A DNA stretch of 64,000 nt, from assembly GCF_018326305.1 (NCBI RefSeq), contig NZ_AP023415.1, positions 1-64,000 of the forward strand, written 5' to 3'. Position 1 is the first letter of the stretch. Each line of letters begins with the position of its first letter. Shown piece by piece: positions 46,404-53,810 of this stretch. A program made the translations under genes and the position numbers. A model generated the notes under the pieces. It had not been told where the DNA came from. It made no database searches and saw only the letters and a list, made by a program, of their open reading frames with translations. The stretch is from Vescimonas fastidiosa (GTDB lineage Bacteria > Bacillota > Clostridia > Oscillospirales > Oscillospiraceae).

Positions 46404-46426
46404 TACAAAAGTAAGAAGGTAGAGAT

Positions 46427-46711
46427 ATGTCATCGGAAATTTTCGAGGCAGGTATGCTGCTGTGCTTTGGCTGCTCCTGGCCCATGAACATCACCAAATC
46501 CATTCGGGCCAAGACGGCTAAGGGGAAAAGCCTGGCTTTTGAACTCTTTGTGCTGGTGGGATACATTTGCGGCATAACGGGTAAGTGCATCAGCGGACAG
46601 ATCAACTGGGTGTTCGCCATCTATATACTGGACCTGCTGATGGTGGCTACGGACATATTACTGACGCTGCGCAATCGGCGTCTGGACAAGAGAAAGGAGG
46701 CAGCGCAATGA
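46427..46711 (+). CDS. PQ-loop-like small membrane protein
   Basis: A 94-residue protein with three hydrophobic segments and a basic end. FGCSWPMNITKSIRAKTAKG resembles the proline-containing helix of SemiSWEET/PQ-loop proteins (KSIRAKTAKGKSLAF). It overlaps the rdgB start by 4 bases. A small sugar or metabolite carrier is possible; no substrate can be assigned. Confidence 0.65.
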   Translation: MSSEIFEAGMLLCFGCSWPMNITKSIRAKTAKGKSLAFELFVLVGYICGITGKCISGQINWVFAIYILDLLMVATDILLTLRNRRLDKRKEAAQ

Positions 46712-47298
46712 AATTCGTATTGGCATCCCATAACAAGGGAAAACTGGCAGAAATGCAGAAAATATTAGGTGAGCTGGGTGTGGAGGTGGTGCTCCAGTCG
46801 GATCTGGGTCTGGACCTTGAGCCGGAGGAGAACGGCGCAATCTTCACCGAGAATGCCCGCATCAAGGCTAAGGCTGTCATGGAGGCCAGCGGTCTGCCGG
46901 CCATCGCCGATGACAGCGGCCTGTGCGTGGACGCGCTGAACGGCGCGCCGGGGGTCTACTCCGCCCGGTACGGCGGGCTGGATGACGATGCAGCCCGCTA
47001 CCGCCTGCTGCTGCAGAATATGCGCGGCTCCATGACCCGGGCGGCCCACTTCCATACCTCGGTGGTGTGCCTGTTCCCCGACGGGACAGAGCTGACGGCA
47101 GAGGGGGAGTGCCCGGGTACCATTGCCTACGCCCCTATGGGGGACGGCGGCTTCGGCTATGACCCGGTGTTCTATGTGCCGAGTCTGCGCAAGACCTTTG
47201 CCCAGATGACACCGGAGGAGAAAAACGCCATCAGCCACCGGGGCAACGCCCTGCGGGCTTTCGGGACGGAATTAAAAGAATATTTGGAGAAGCATTGA
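46708..47298 (+). CDS. rdgB: XTP/dITP pyrophosphatase
   Basis: A 196-residue Ham1-family house-cleaning enzyme that removes ITP, dITP and XTP. Seen are ASHNKGKLAEMQKIL, ADDSGLCVDALNGAPGVYSA, GDGGFGYDPVFY and SHRGNALRAF. AAAGGAGG precedes the ATG. Confidence 0.95.
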   Translation: MKFVLASHNKGKLAEMQKILGELGVEVVLQSDLGLDLEPEENGAIFTENARIKAKAVMEASGLPAIADDSGLCVDALNGAPGVYSARYGGLDDDAARYRLLLQNMRGSMTRAAHFHTSVVCLFPDGTELTAEGECPGTIAYAPMGDGGFGYDPVFYVPSLRKTFAQMTPEEKNAISHRGNALRAFGTELKEYLEKH

Positions 47299-47300
47299 CT

Positions 47301-47621
47301 ATGGAACTGACAAGCAAGCAGCGTGCCCAGCTGCGGGGCCTGGCCTCCACTCTGGACACCATTATTCATATCGGCAAGGACGGCATCAGCGATAACCTGG
47401 TGAAGCAGGCAAACGATGCTCTGGAGGCCCGGGAGCTTATAAAGGGCAAGGTGCTGGAGAATTCCATGCTCACCGCCCGGGAGGCTGCCGAGGAGCTGAA
47501 GGTGGTCACCCGCAGCCAGGTGGTACAGGTGATCGGAAACAAGTTTGTTCTCTATCGGATGCAGCATGACAAGACAAAACGCAAGATTCAGCTGCCGAAG
47601 GCGACCCGGCGGGGTGAGTGA
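47301..47621 (+). CDS. yhbY: YhbY-family ribosome-associated RNA-binding protein
   Basis: A 106-residue CRM-domain protein with HIGKDGISDNLVKQANDALE, LIKGKVL and the GxxG-type VIGNKFVLYR. YhbY binds pre-50S subunits. It ends 2 bases before nadD, in the usual Firmicutes order yhbY-nadD-yqeK-rsfS. Confidence 0.93.
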   Translation: MELTSKQRAQLRGLASTLDTIIHIGKDGISDNLVKQANDALEARELIKGKVLENSMLTAREAAEELKVVTRSQVVQVIGNKFVLYRMQHDKTKRKIQLPKATRRGE

Positions 47622-47623
47622 CC

Positions 47624-48829
47624 ATGAAAATCGGCGTATTCGGGGGTACCTTTAACCCCATCCACCGGGGACATCTGGCGGCGGCCTCGGCAGCGGCGGG
47701 GCAGCTTTCTCTGGATAAGCTCCTGCTGATCCCGGACGCCATCCCGCCCCACAAGCCCTTGCCTTCCGGCAGTGCCGGGGCGGAGGAACGGCTGGAAATG
47801 GTGCAGCTTTGCACCGCAGAGGTGTCGGCTCCGGTGGAGGTTTTAGACCTGGAGCTGCGGCGGCAGGGGGCCAGCTATACCTGCGATACCTTAGCCCAGC
47901 TTCGGGAGCAGTACCCGGAGGAGGAGCTGTTTCTCCTTATGGGCTCGGATATGTTCTTGTCCTTTGAGACCTGGCGGCAGCCGGAGCGCATTTGCGATTT
48001 GGCGACCCTGGCGGTATTCAGCCGCCGGGAGGAGAGCGAGGCGGCGGCCTTTGCCCGGCAGAAGAAGCGCCTGGAGGAGACCTATGGCGCGCATATCCGG
48101 GTGCTGGAGAATCCGGAGGTGGTGGAAATCTCCTCCACGGAGCTGCGGGAAAAGCTGAGTCGGGGCGCGGGCCGGGCGTACCTTACCGAGCCGGTGTACG
48201 GCTATATTTTGCGCAAGGGCCTGTACGGCACAAAGGCGGATTTGAAGCATTTGACCCCGGAGGAGCTGCGACCCATTGCCCTGAGCTATTTAAAGCCCAA
48301 GCGGATGCCCCATGTGCTGGGCACGGAGCAGGAGGCGGCCTTCCTGGCGGAAAAATACGGCGCGGATGGCACGGCGGCCCGAGTAGCGGCCCTGCTCCAC
48401 GACTGCACCAAGAAGCTGGATATGGACCGGCAGCTCTCCCTGTGCCGCCATTACGGCATCGACCTGGACCCGCTGGAGCAGGTGAGCCTGAAGCTCCTGC
48501 ACTCCAAAACCGGCGCGGCGGTGGCCCGGGATAAATTCGGCGTGTCGGAGGAAATTTATAACGCCATTTTCTACCACACCACCGGCAAGGCGGACATGAC
48601 CCTGCTGGAAAAAATCATTTACCTGGCGGATTACATTGAGCCCAGCCGCCGCTTTCCCGGGGTGGACGAGCTGCGCCGGGCGGTGCATACGGACTTAAAT
48701 GAAGGGCTGTACCGGGCACTTTTGGACTCGGTCAAGGAGCTGCAGGGCTACGGAAGCCCTGTCCATCCCCACACCCGGGAGGCCCTGGACTCTATACGAA
48801 GCGAGATCGGAGGAACAATACATGAATAA
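47624..48829 (+). CDS. nadD: NadD-YqeK fusion: nicotinate-nucleotide adenylyltransferase + HD hydrolase
   Basis: A 401-residue fusion. Residues 1-200 are NadD (GVFGGTFNPIHRGHLAAA, then LLLIPDAIPPHK, MGSDMFLSFETW and ISSTELREKL), which makes deamido-NAD. Residues ~210-400 are a YqeK-type HD domain (ALLHDCTKKLD, then the NAIFYHTTGKADMTLLEKII region and LADYIEPSRRFPG), a probable Ap4A hydrolase. The two are separate, adjacent genes in Bacillus. The linker shows no remnant of a start. It overlaps rsfS by 8 bases. Confidence 0.95.
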   Translation: MKIGVFGGTFNPIHRGHLAAASAAAGQLSLDKLLLIPDAIPPHKPLPSGSAGAEERLEMVQLCTAEVSAPVEVLDLELRRQGASYTCDTLAQLREQYPEEELFLLMGSDMFLSFETWRQPERICDLATLAVFSRREESEAAAFARQKKRLEETYGAHIRVLENPEVVEISSTELREKLSRGAGRAYLTEPVYGYILRKGLYGTKADLKHLTPEELRPIALSYLKPKRMPHVLGTEQEAAFLAEKYGADGTAARVAALLHDCTKKLDMDRQLSLCRHYGIDLDPLEQVSLKLLHSKTGAAVARDKFGVSEEIYNAIFYHTTGKADMTLLEKIIYLADYIEPSRRFPGVDELRRAVHTDLNEGLYRALLDSVKELQGYGSPVHPHTREALDSIRSEIGGTIHE

Positions 48830-49193
48830 ATCACCCAAGGAACTGGCGCTGCTGGCGGCCCAGGCGCTGTCGGAGAAAAAGGGCCGGGAGATTCAGGTGC
48901 TGGAGATTGCGGACCTGACCACCCTGGCGGACTACTTTGTCCTGGCCACCGGCTCGTCCAATACGCAGATCAACGCCCTGGTTGACAATGTGGAAAAGGT
49001 GATCACGGAGCAGGCCGGCGAGGAGCCCCTGCACCGGGAGGGGTACCGGGGCGGCACCTGGGTGCTGCTGGACTATGGGTGCCTGGCCGTGCATGTTTTC
49101 AGCGCCGAGGCCCGGGAATTCTACGGCCTGGAGCGCCTGTGGCGGGACGGCAAGAGCGTGGACCTGACCGGCATCATCACCGATGGGGACTGA
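48822..49193 (+). CDS. rsfS: Ribosomal silencing factor
   Basis: A 123-residue protein that binds L14 and blocks subunit joining in starvation. Seen are ALSEKKGREIQVLEI, LTTLADYFVLATGSSNTQI, GTWVLLDYGCLAVHVFSAEA and FYGLERLW. GGAGGAAC precedes the ATG, and the stop overlaps the next gene by 11 bases. Confidence 0.95.
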   Translation: MNKSPKELALLAAQALSEKKGREIQVLEIADLTTLADYFVLATGSSNTQINALVDNVEKVITEQAGEEPLHREGYRGGTWVLLDYGCLAVHVFSAEAREFYGLERLWRDGKSVDLTGIITDGD

Positions 49194-50496
49194 GTTCCGG
49201 CCCATTATTGACCTTGTGCGCCGCCACGAGGCCACGGCGGACCGCTGGGTCACCGTGGCGGTGGCCCGGCCCGGGGGCTGCGAGCATCTGTCCCTGGGCC
49301 TGCACCGGGATGAGGCTATGGCGGCGGCAGACGAGGAATATGCGCTGCTCTTGGTAAAAACCGCCCTGTGGCTGCGAGGGGGCTGCACCCTTCTCACAGC
49401 GGATGAGGCGGTTTACCGTTGGCTGCAAGGGGCGTACGCCCCGGCGGGGGCGCGGGCCTTTGATCGGGCGTTTCTGTCCGGCATATACCGTTCGCCCTTT
49501 CAGGTGGAGCGGCGGCAGACGCTGCCCCCGGAGCGGGAAACGCCGGCCTCGGCAGCAGCCCGGACGGAGGGCTGCCGCATCGGCATCGACCTGGGCGGCA
49601 GCGACCGCAAGGCCGCAGCGGTGATAGACGGGGAGACCGTTTACACCGAGGAGGTGGTCTGGCAGCCTAAGACGGCGTCGGACCTGCGCTATCATTATGA
49701 GGGGATCACCGCCGCCCTGCGTTCGGCCAAGGCCCATCTGCCGAGAGTGGACAGCGTAGGCATTTCCACCGCCGGGGTGGTGATAGACGGTGAAATTCGC
49801 CGCTCCAGCCTGTTTGTGGGGGTGGAGCAGGCAACCTATGACCGCTTGGGCCGGGACCTTTTGGCCCGGGCGGTGCGGGAGACCTGCGGAAATGTCCCCT
49901 GGGCCGCAAGCAACGACGGCGATGTGGCGGCCCTGGCCGGGGCTGTGAGCCTGGGGCGGCGGAAGCTGCTGGGTATTGCCTTGGGCACCAGTGAGGCCGG
50001 CGGCTATGTGGACGGCAGCGGACGCATCACCGGGCGGCTCCATGAGCTGGCATTTTTGCCGGTGGATGTGAACCCGCTGGCTCCGGTGGACCCCTGGTCC
50101 GGAGACCGGGGCGTGGGAGAACGGTACTTCTCCCAGGAGGGTGTGCTGCGCTTGGCCGGGCTGAACGGACTTACCCCGGAGGGGGAGACCCCGGCGGAAA
50201 AGCTCCGCTGGGTTCAGGACCGGGCCCGGGCCGGAGAGAGCCGGGCAATAGCGGCTTTTTCGGAGTTGGGACGGCTTTTGGGGCTGACCCTACCCTGGTA
50301 TCAGCGGCTCACCGGCTGCGAAAGCGTGCTGCTGTTGGGTCGTGTCGTGGACGGTGCCAGCGGCGAGTGCCTGGTGGATTCGTGCCGGGCTGCACTGGAG
50401 AGCACCGGAGCGGCACTGGAGATATTGCTGCCGGAGGCTTCGCAGCGCCGGGTGGGTCAGGCTGCAGCAGCGGCATTTTTGAATAGTACATTATAA
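49183..50496 (+). CDS. ROK/ASKHA-like protein with extra N-terminal domain
   Basis: A 437-residue protein. Residues ~125-430 have an actin/hexokinase fold like ROK sugar kinases: GIDLGGSDRKAAAV (phosphate loop), VGISTAGVVIDG, SNDGDVAALAGAV and the LGTSEAGGYVDGSGRITG loop. The zinc motif of classical ROK proteins (CxCGxxGC) is missing. Residues 1-125 form an uncharacterised helical domain (DEAMAAADEEYALLLVKTAL). It is the last gene of the rsfS cluster and translationally coupled. Substrate unknown. Confidence 0.65.
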   Translation: MGTEFRPIIDLVRRHEATADRWVTVAVARPGGCEHLSLGLHRDEAMAAADEEYALLLVKTALWLRGGCTLLTADEAVYRWLQGAYAPAGARAFDRAFLSGIYRSPFQVERRQTLPPERETPASAAARTEGCRIGIDLGGSDRKAAAVIDGETVYTEEVVWQPKTASDLRYHYEGITAALRSAKAHLPRVDSVGISTAGVVIDGEIRRSSLFVGVEQATYDRLGRDLLARAVRETCGNVPWAASNDGDVAALAGAVSLGRRKLLGIALGTSEAGGYVDGSGRITGRLHELAFLPVDVNPLAPVDPWSGDRGVGERYFSQEGVLRLAGLNGLTPEGETPAEKLRWVQDRARAGESRAIAAFSELGRLLGLTLPWYQRLTGCESVLLLGRVVDGASGECLVDSCRAALESTGAALEILLPEASQRRVGQAAAAAFLNSTL

Positions 50497-50520
50497 TAAT
50501 ATAATGCGTATACACAAAAA

Positions 50521-50770
50521 GCAGGCCCGGCGGCCTGCTTGAGACTGTCGAAAAACCCTCCGGGTTTTTCCGACAAAAGGCTTGCGGTCTGCTGCGCGCA
50601 TAATTTGTCCGTCCATGACGGACAAATTCCACACTGGCAGCCCGAGCTGTATTTTCTCTCACGCACATGTCGCGAGAGAAAATGATTTTATTTCTTTGCC
50701 GCCTGCGGGCGGCAAACTCTGCGAGGCTTTTTTGACACACTGAAGCAGGCCCGCCGGGCCTGCTTTTTTG
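50521..50770. repeat. Hairpin-array element with terminal inverted repeats
   Basis: Six palindromes fill the 290-base gap between two convergent genes: 50521-50538 (GCAGGCC stem), 50546-50575 (TGTCGAAAAACCC), 50602-50628 (12 perfect pairs AATTTGTCCGTC), 50651-50683 (ATTTTCTCTC), 50695-50716 (TTTGCCGCC), 50744-50764 (AGCAGGCCC with TTTTTT after it). The left end GGCCTGCTTGAGACTGTC and the right end, read on the other strand, match in about 24 of 28 positions. It looks like a MITE-like element that also supplies terminators. Confidence 0.65.
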
Positions 50771-50784
50771 CGGTATTAGGAGCT

Positions 50785-51576
50785 TTAGTCCGTATGCACA
50801 TCCATCTGCGGATAGGGGATGGTAAAGCCGCTTTCCAGGAAGCGGCGACGGATGTGGCCCAGGGCCCGGCGGCGCACGGTGTTTTGAACGGCAGGCTTGG
50901 CCCGCAGGCCCAACAAATAGTCTACCGACCAGTCTCCCAGCTTGGAAAGCCCCAGAAAGGTGCAGCTTTCCACATCCGGCAGTTGGGCAATCTCTCGGGC
51001 CAGCTGCTGCAAAAAGGGCTCTATGGCATCGGGGCCGTCGTCATAGGAGGTGGAGACGGTGAGGTAAAGCTCATTGCTGAGCTGCGACACCTGGAAAATA
51101 TTCCGGTTGGAAACGGTGACCAGGTTTCCGGTGGCCAGCTCCCGAAGCTTGGTGGCCCGGAGGGAAAACTGCACCACCTCGCCGGTCACCTCGCCGTATT
51201 TCACCACATCCCCCACGGCGAAATACTCCCCGGTGAGGATGTTCATGCCCATAATCACATCCTTGAGCATATCCTGCAGGGCCAGGCCCACGATGGCGCC
51301 GATGATGCCCAGGCCGGCGACCAGGGAGGATACATTTACCCCATGGATCTGCAGAACAAGAATCAGCGCCAGCAGCGCCAGCAGGCCCCGGGCGAAATTC
51401 AGCGTCAGGGCCAGATAGGTCTGGCGGCGGCCGGAGAGGGCTCCGGTGGAGGTGATTTTCTCCGTGAAGCGGTGGATCAGGTGCCGCAGCAGCAGCCAGC
51501 ACACCAGGGCGGCGGCCACGGTGCAGAGACTGAAAATGAACTTGTAGGAGCCGAAATAGGCCAGTATCCGTTCCAT
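50785..51576 (-). CDS. MscS-family mechanosensitive channel
   Basis: A 263-residue small-conductance mechanosensitive channel. Three N-terminal helices include the pore helix SLVAGLGIIGAIVGLALQDM with Gly/Ala packing. The beta-domain is GDVVKYGEVTGEVVQFSLRA and TVSNRNIF, then a C-terminal alpha/beta domain. It protects against hypo-osmotic shock. The start at 51576 is favoured by GAGGTG; four upstream codons lack a ribosome site. Confidence 0.9.
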   Translation of the reverse strand: MERILAYFGSYKFIFSLCTVAAALVCWLLLRHLIHRFTEKITSTGALSGRRQTYLALTLNFARGLLALLALILVLQIHGVNVSSLVAGLGIIGAIVGLALQDMLKDVIMGMNILTGEYFAVGDVVKYGEVTGEVVQFSLRATKLRELATGNLVTVSNRNIFQVSQLSNELYLTVSTSYDDGPDAIEPFLQQLAREIAQLPDVESCTFLGLSKLGDWSVDYLLGLRAKPAVQNTVRRRALGHIRRRFLESGFTIPYPQMDVHTD

Positions 51577-51836
51577 GAGGCACCTCACAGCGATTTTTTC
51601 TCAGTATAGCACAGCCGCCGTGCCATTGCAACGCGGTTTTTTGCCGGGAAACGGGCGAAAAAACGGCGCAAGAGGCTTTACTTTGCGGCCCGGGACGGTA
51701 TATAATGACTGTGATTTGACAGAAACGGAAGGGGCAGGAGGCCCTGGCCCACCGCCTGGATAAAATCTGCATCCGGGCGGAAGCCCTGCAAACGCCCTTC
51801 GGCACAAGGGAGCACACCTATTCCGTCTCTTGCTCC

Positions 51837-51977
51837 ATGGCCATGCTGGCTTTGCAGGAGGCATGCCAAGCGCATTGCGAGAAGCATTGCAAGAAGTGCC
51901 AAAAAGAAAGCTGCGACCATGTGCCCTTCAAGGTTTTATTTGAGGAGCAGAACGGCGCGGAAAAGCAAGAAAAATAA
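51837..51977 (+). CDS. Small Cys/His-rich ORF of uncertain start
   Basis: The frame is open from 51,720 to TAA 51,977 but its first ATG is 51,837 (46 residues). A promoter-like TATAAT (51701-51706) and AAGGGGCAGGAGG (51729-51741) lie near the beginning of the open part, followed only by CTG codons, so translation may begin at a non-AUG codon (up to ~77 residues). The coded segment upstream of the ATG looks protein-like (RLDKICIRAEALQTPFGTRE). Cysteines cluster as CQAHCEKHCKKC and KESC, which could bind metal. It ends 11 bases before the transporter fusion gene, so they may be co-transcribed. No family recognised. Confidence 0.5.
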   Translation: MAMLALQEACQAHCEKHCKKCQKESCDHVPFKVLFEEQNGAEKQEK

Positions 51978-51988
51978 GAGGTCACAAA

Positions 51989-53509
51989 ATGTCTGAGAGA
52001 AGAGCGGAAGTGCTGCTGGCGGCGGTGATCATCGCCCGAAGCACCTCCTTTGTGTTCAATAAAATAGGCCTTCGTACCATGGATGCCTTCAATATGCTGG
52101 CGGTGCGGTTTCTGCTGGCCTTTGTGCTTTTGGCGGCTCTGTTCGGTAGGAAGCTGATAAAGGGTCTGAACCGCCGCGCCGTAGCCGGGGGCGCCCTGGT
52201 GGGCTTCCTCTTTTTCCTGGTGATGAGCTGCGAGATGCTGGCCCTGAAAACGGTGAACGCCGGCACGGTCTCCCTGCTGGAAAATTTGGCTATCATCATC
52301 GTGCCGCTGCTGGAGTCGGCCCTGCACCGCAGGGCTCCCTCGGCCATGAGCCTGCTGTGCGCCGCCATCGCCGTAGGGGGCGTGGCCCTGCTGACCCTGG
52401 AGGGCGGGAGCTTCCGCCTGGGCGCGGGGGAGTGTATTGCGCTGCTGGCGGCCTTCCTGTACGCCGCGGGCATCATCGCCATCGACCGCACCAGCCATCG
52501 GGCCGACGGCTTTGAGCTGGGAGTCCTGGAGGTGGGCTTTTTGGGCCTGTTTTCCCTTCTGGCTTCCTGCCTCTTTTCCTCACCCCGCCTGCCCCAGACG
52601 AGCAGCGAGTGGGGCATCATCCTGGTCCTGGCGGTGGTGTGTACCGGCTTTGGCTATACCCTGCAGCCTGTGGCCCAGAGCCATATCAGCGCAGATCGGG
52701 CCAGCCTGTTCTGCGCCCTGAGCCCGGCCTTTGCCACCATTTTCGGGGCCACGCTGCTCCATGAGCGGGTGGCAGGCCCGGGGTATCTGGGCATCGTTCT
52801 GATTTTGGGGAGCATCCTGCTGCCCAACCTGCTGACGCTGCGTGGAAAGTCCCGGGCCCGGGCTGTGCTGTTTGACATGGACGGCACGCTGCTGGACACC
52901 CTGGAGGACTTGCAGGACTCCGTAAATCATGTACTTTTGGCCCACGGATACCCGGCCCGGACCCGGGAGGAGATACGGGCCTTTCTGGGAAACGGTGCGG
53001 CCATGCTTTTGCGCCGGGCCCTGCCGGATACGGTGGGGGAGGAGGAATTTGCGGCCCTGCTGGCGGAATATAAGGCCTGGTATCAGGCGCACAACTGTGT
53101 AAAGACCCGCCCCTATCCGGGCATTCCGGAGCTGCTGGATAAGCTCCGGAAATCCGGAGTGCAGGTGGCCATCGTCTCCAATAAGCCCGACCCCACCACC
53201 AAGGCTCTGGCGGAGAAATTCTTCCCCGGCGTGCCGGCCTTCGGCCAGCGGGACGACCTGCCCGCCAAGCCCGCCCCAGACCTGGTGCTGCACGCCCTGG
53301 CGGTGCTGGACTGCCCCCGGGAGAGCGCCATCTATGTGGGCGACAGCGAGGTGGATATTCAGACCGCGTGGAACTGCCGCATGAACTATATCGGTGTGAG
53401 CTGGGGCTTCCGGGGCCGGGAGAAACTGCTGGCCGTAGCGCCCCGGGCCATCGTGGTAGACAGAGCTGAGGAAATTTTGCAGGGGAAAAATTTGCAACTT
53501 GTCCATTGA
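51989..53509 (+). CDS. EamA/DMT transporter fused to a HAD phosphatase
   Basis: A 506-residue fusion. Residues ~5-285 form ten membrane helices in two EamA repeats of the drug/metabolite transporter superfamily (second repeat ending GIVLILGSILLPNLL). After a short basic linker (LRGKSRAR) residues ~293-505 are a HAD hydrolase of the phosphoglycolate-phosphatase class: VLFDMDGTLLDTLEDL, VAIVSNKPDPT, AKPAPDLV and YVGDSEVDIQTAW. GAGGTC precedes the ATG. Both halves look complete. The phosphatase may dephosphorylate the carried metabolite, but neither substrate is known. Confidence 0.88.
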   Translation: MSERRAEVLLAAVIIARSTSFVFNKIGLRTMDAFNMLAVRFLLAFVLLAALFGRKLIKGLNRRAVAGGALVGFLFFLVMSCEMLALKTVNAGTVSLLENLAIIIVPLLESALHRRAPSAMSLLCAAIAVGGVALLTLEGGSFRLGAGECIALLAAFLYAAGIIAIDRTSHRADGFELGVLEVGFLGLFSLLASCLFSSPRLPQTSSEWGIILVLAVVCTGFGYTLQPVAQSHISADRASLFCALSPAFATIFGATLLHERVAGPGYLGIVLILGSILLPNLLTLRGKSRARAVLFDMDGTLLDTLEDLQDSVNHVLLAHGYPARTREEIRAFLGNGAAMLLRRALPDTVGEEEFAALLAEYKAWYQAHNCVKTRPYPGIPELLDKLRKSGVQVAIVSNKPDPTTKALAEKFFPGVPAFGQRDDLPAKPAPDLVLHALAVLDCPRESAIYVGDSEVDIQTAWNCRMNYIGVSWGFRGREKLLAVAPRAIVVDRAEEILQGKNLQLVH

Positions 53510-53534
53510 CAAGCCGGAAAAAGGTGCTTATAAT
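53506..53534 (+). promoter_or_regulatory. Promoter of the thrS T-box leader
   Basis: TTGACA (53506-53511), 17-base spacer, TATAAT (53529-53534). The -35 overlaps the stop of the upstream fusion gene. Confidence 0.85.
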
Positions 53535-53544
53535 ATGCTGTAAT

Positions 53545-53785
53545 CAAGAAAATGCACTGACGGAGAAGAGATCCCCCGCCCGCCGCCAAAGAGAGGCGCG
53601 TCCCGGCTGAAAGCGCGCTGCGGTGAAGAAGGATCGGTACCACTCCCGAGCTGTCCGTGAGGAGCGGACCGGCCCCTCCCGTTACAGAGGACACGAGCGA
53701 CGGAGTATTTCCGTAAGCAGGGTGGAACCGTGGAGTAAAGTCTTTTACCTCACCCCTGAATTTTGTCAGGGGTGAGGTTTTTTGT
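53545..53785 (+). promoter_or_regulatory. T-box riboswitch (threonine)
   Basis: The T-box sequence AGGGTGGAACCGTGG is at 53719-53733. Stem I is closed by ACGGA (near 53,560) and TCCGT (near 53,655). The specifier region reads GGTACCAC, giving the Thr codon ACC. The terminator CCTCACCCCTGA (53748-53759) with TCAGGGGTGAGG (53766-53777) and a T-run follows. Uncharged tRNA-Thr would stabilise the antiterminator and switch thrS on. Confidence 0.93.
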
Positions 53786-53810
53786 CACCCCAAGAAAGGA
53801 GAACACGATC

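Noticed and set aside
51717..51719. TGA read as selenocysteine in the small Cys-rich ORF
   Set aside because: No SECIS-like hairpin was evident and the ATG before it overlaps the -10 element.
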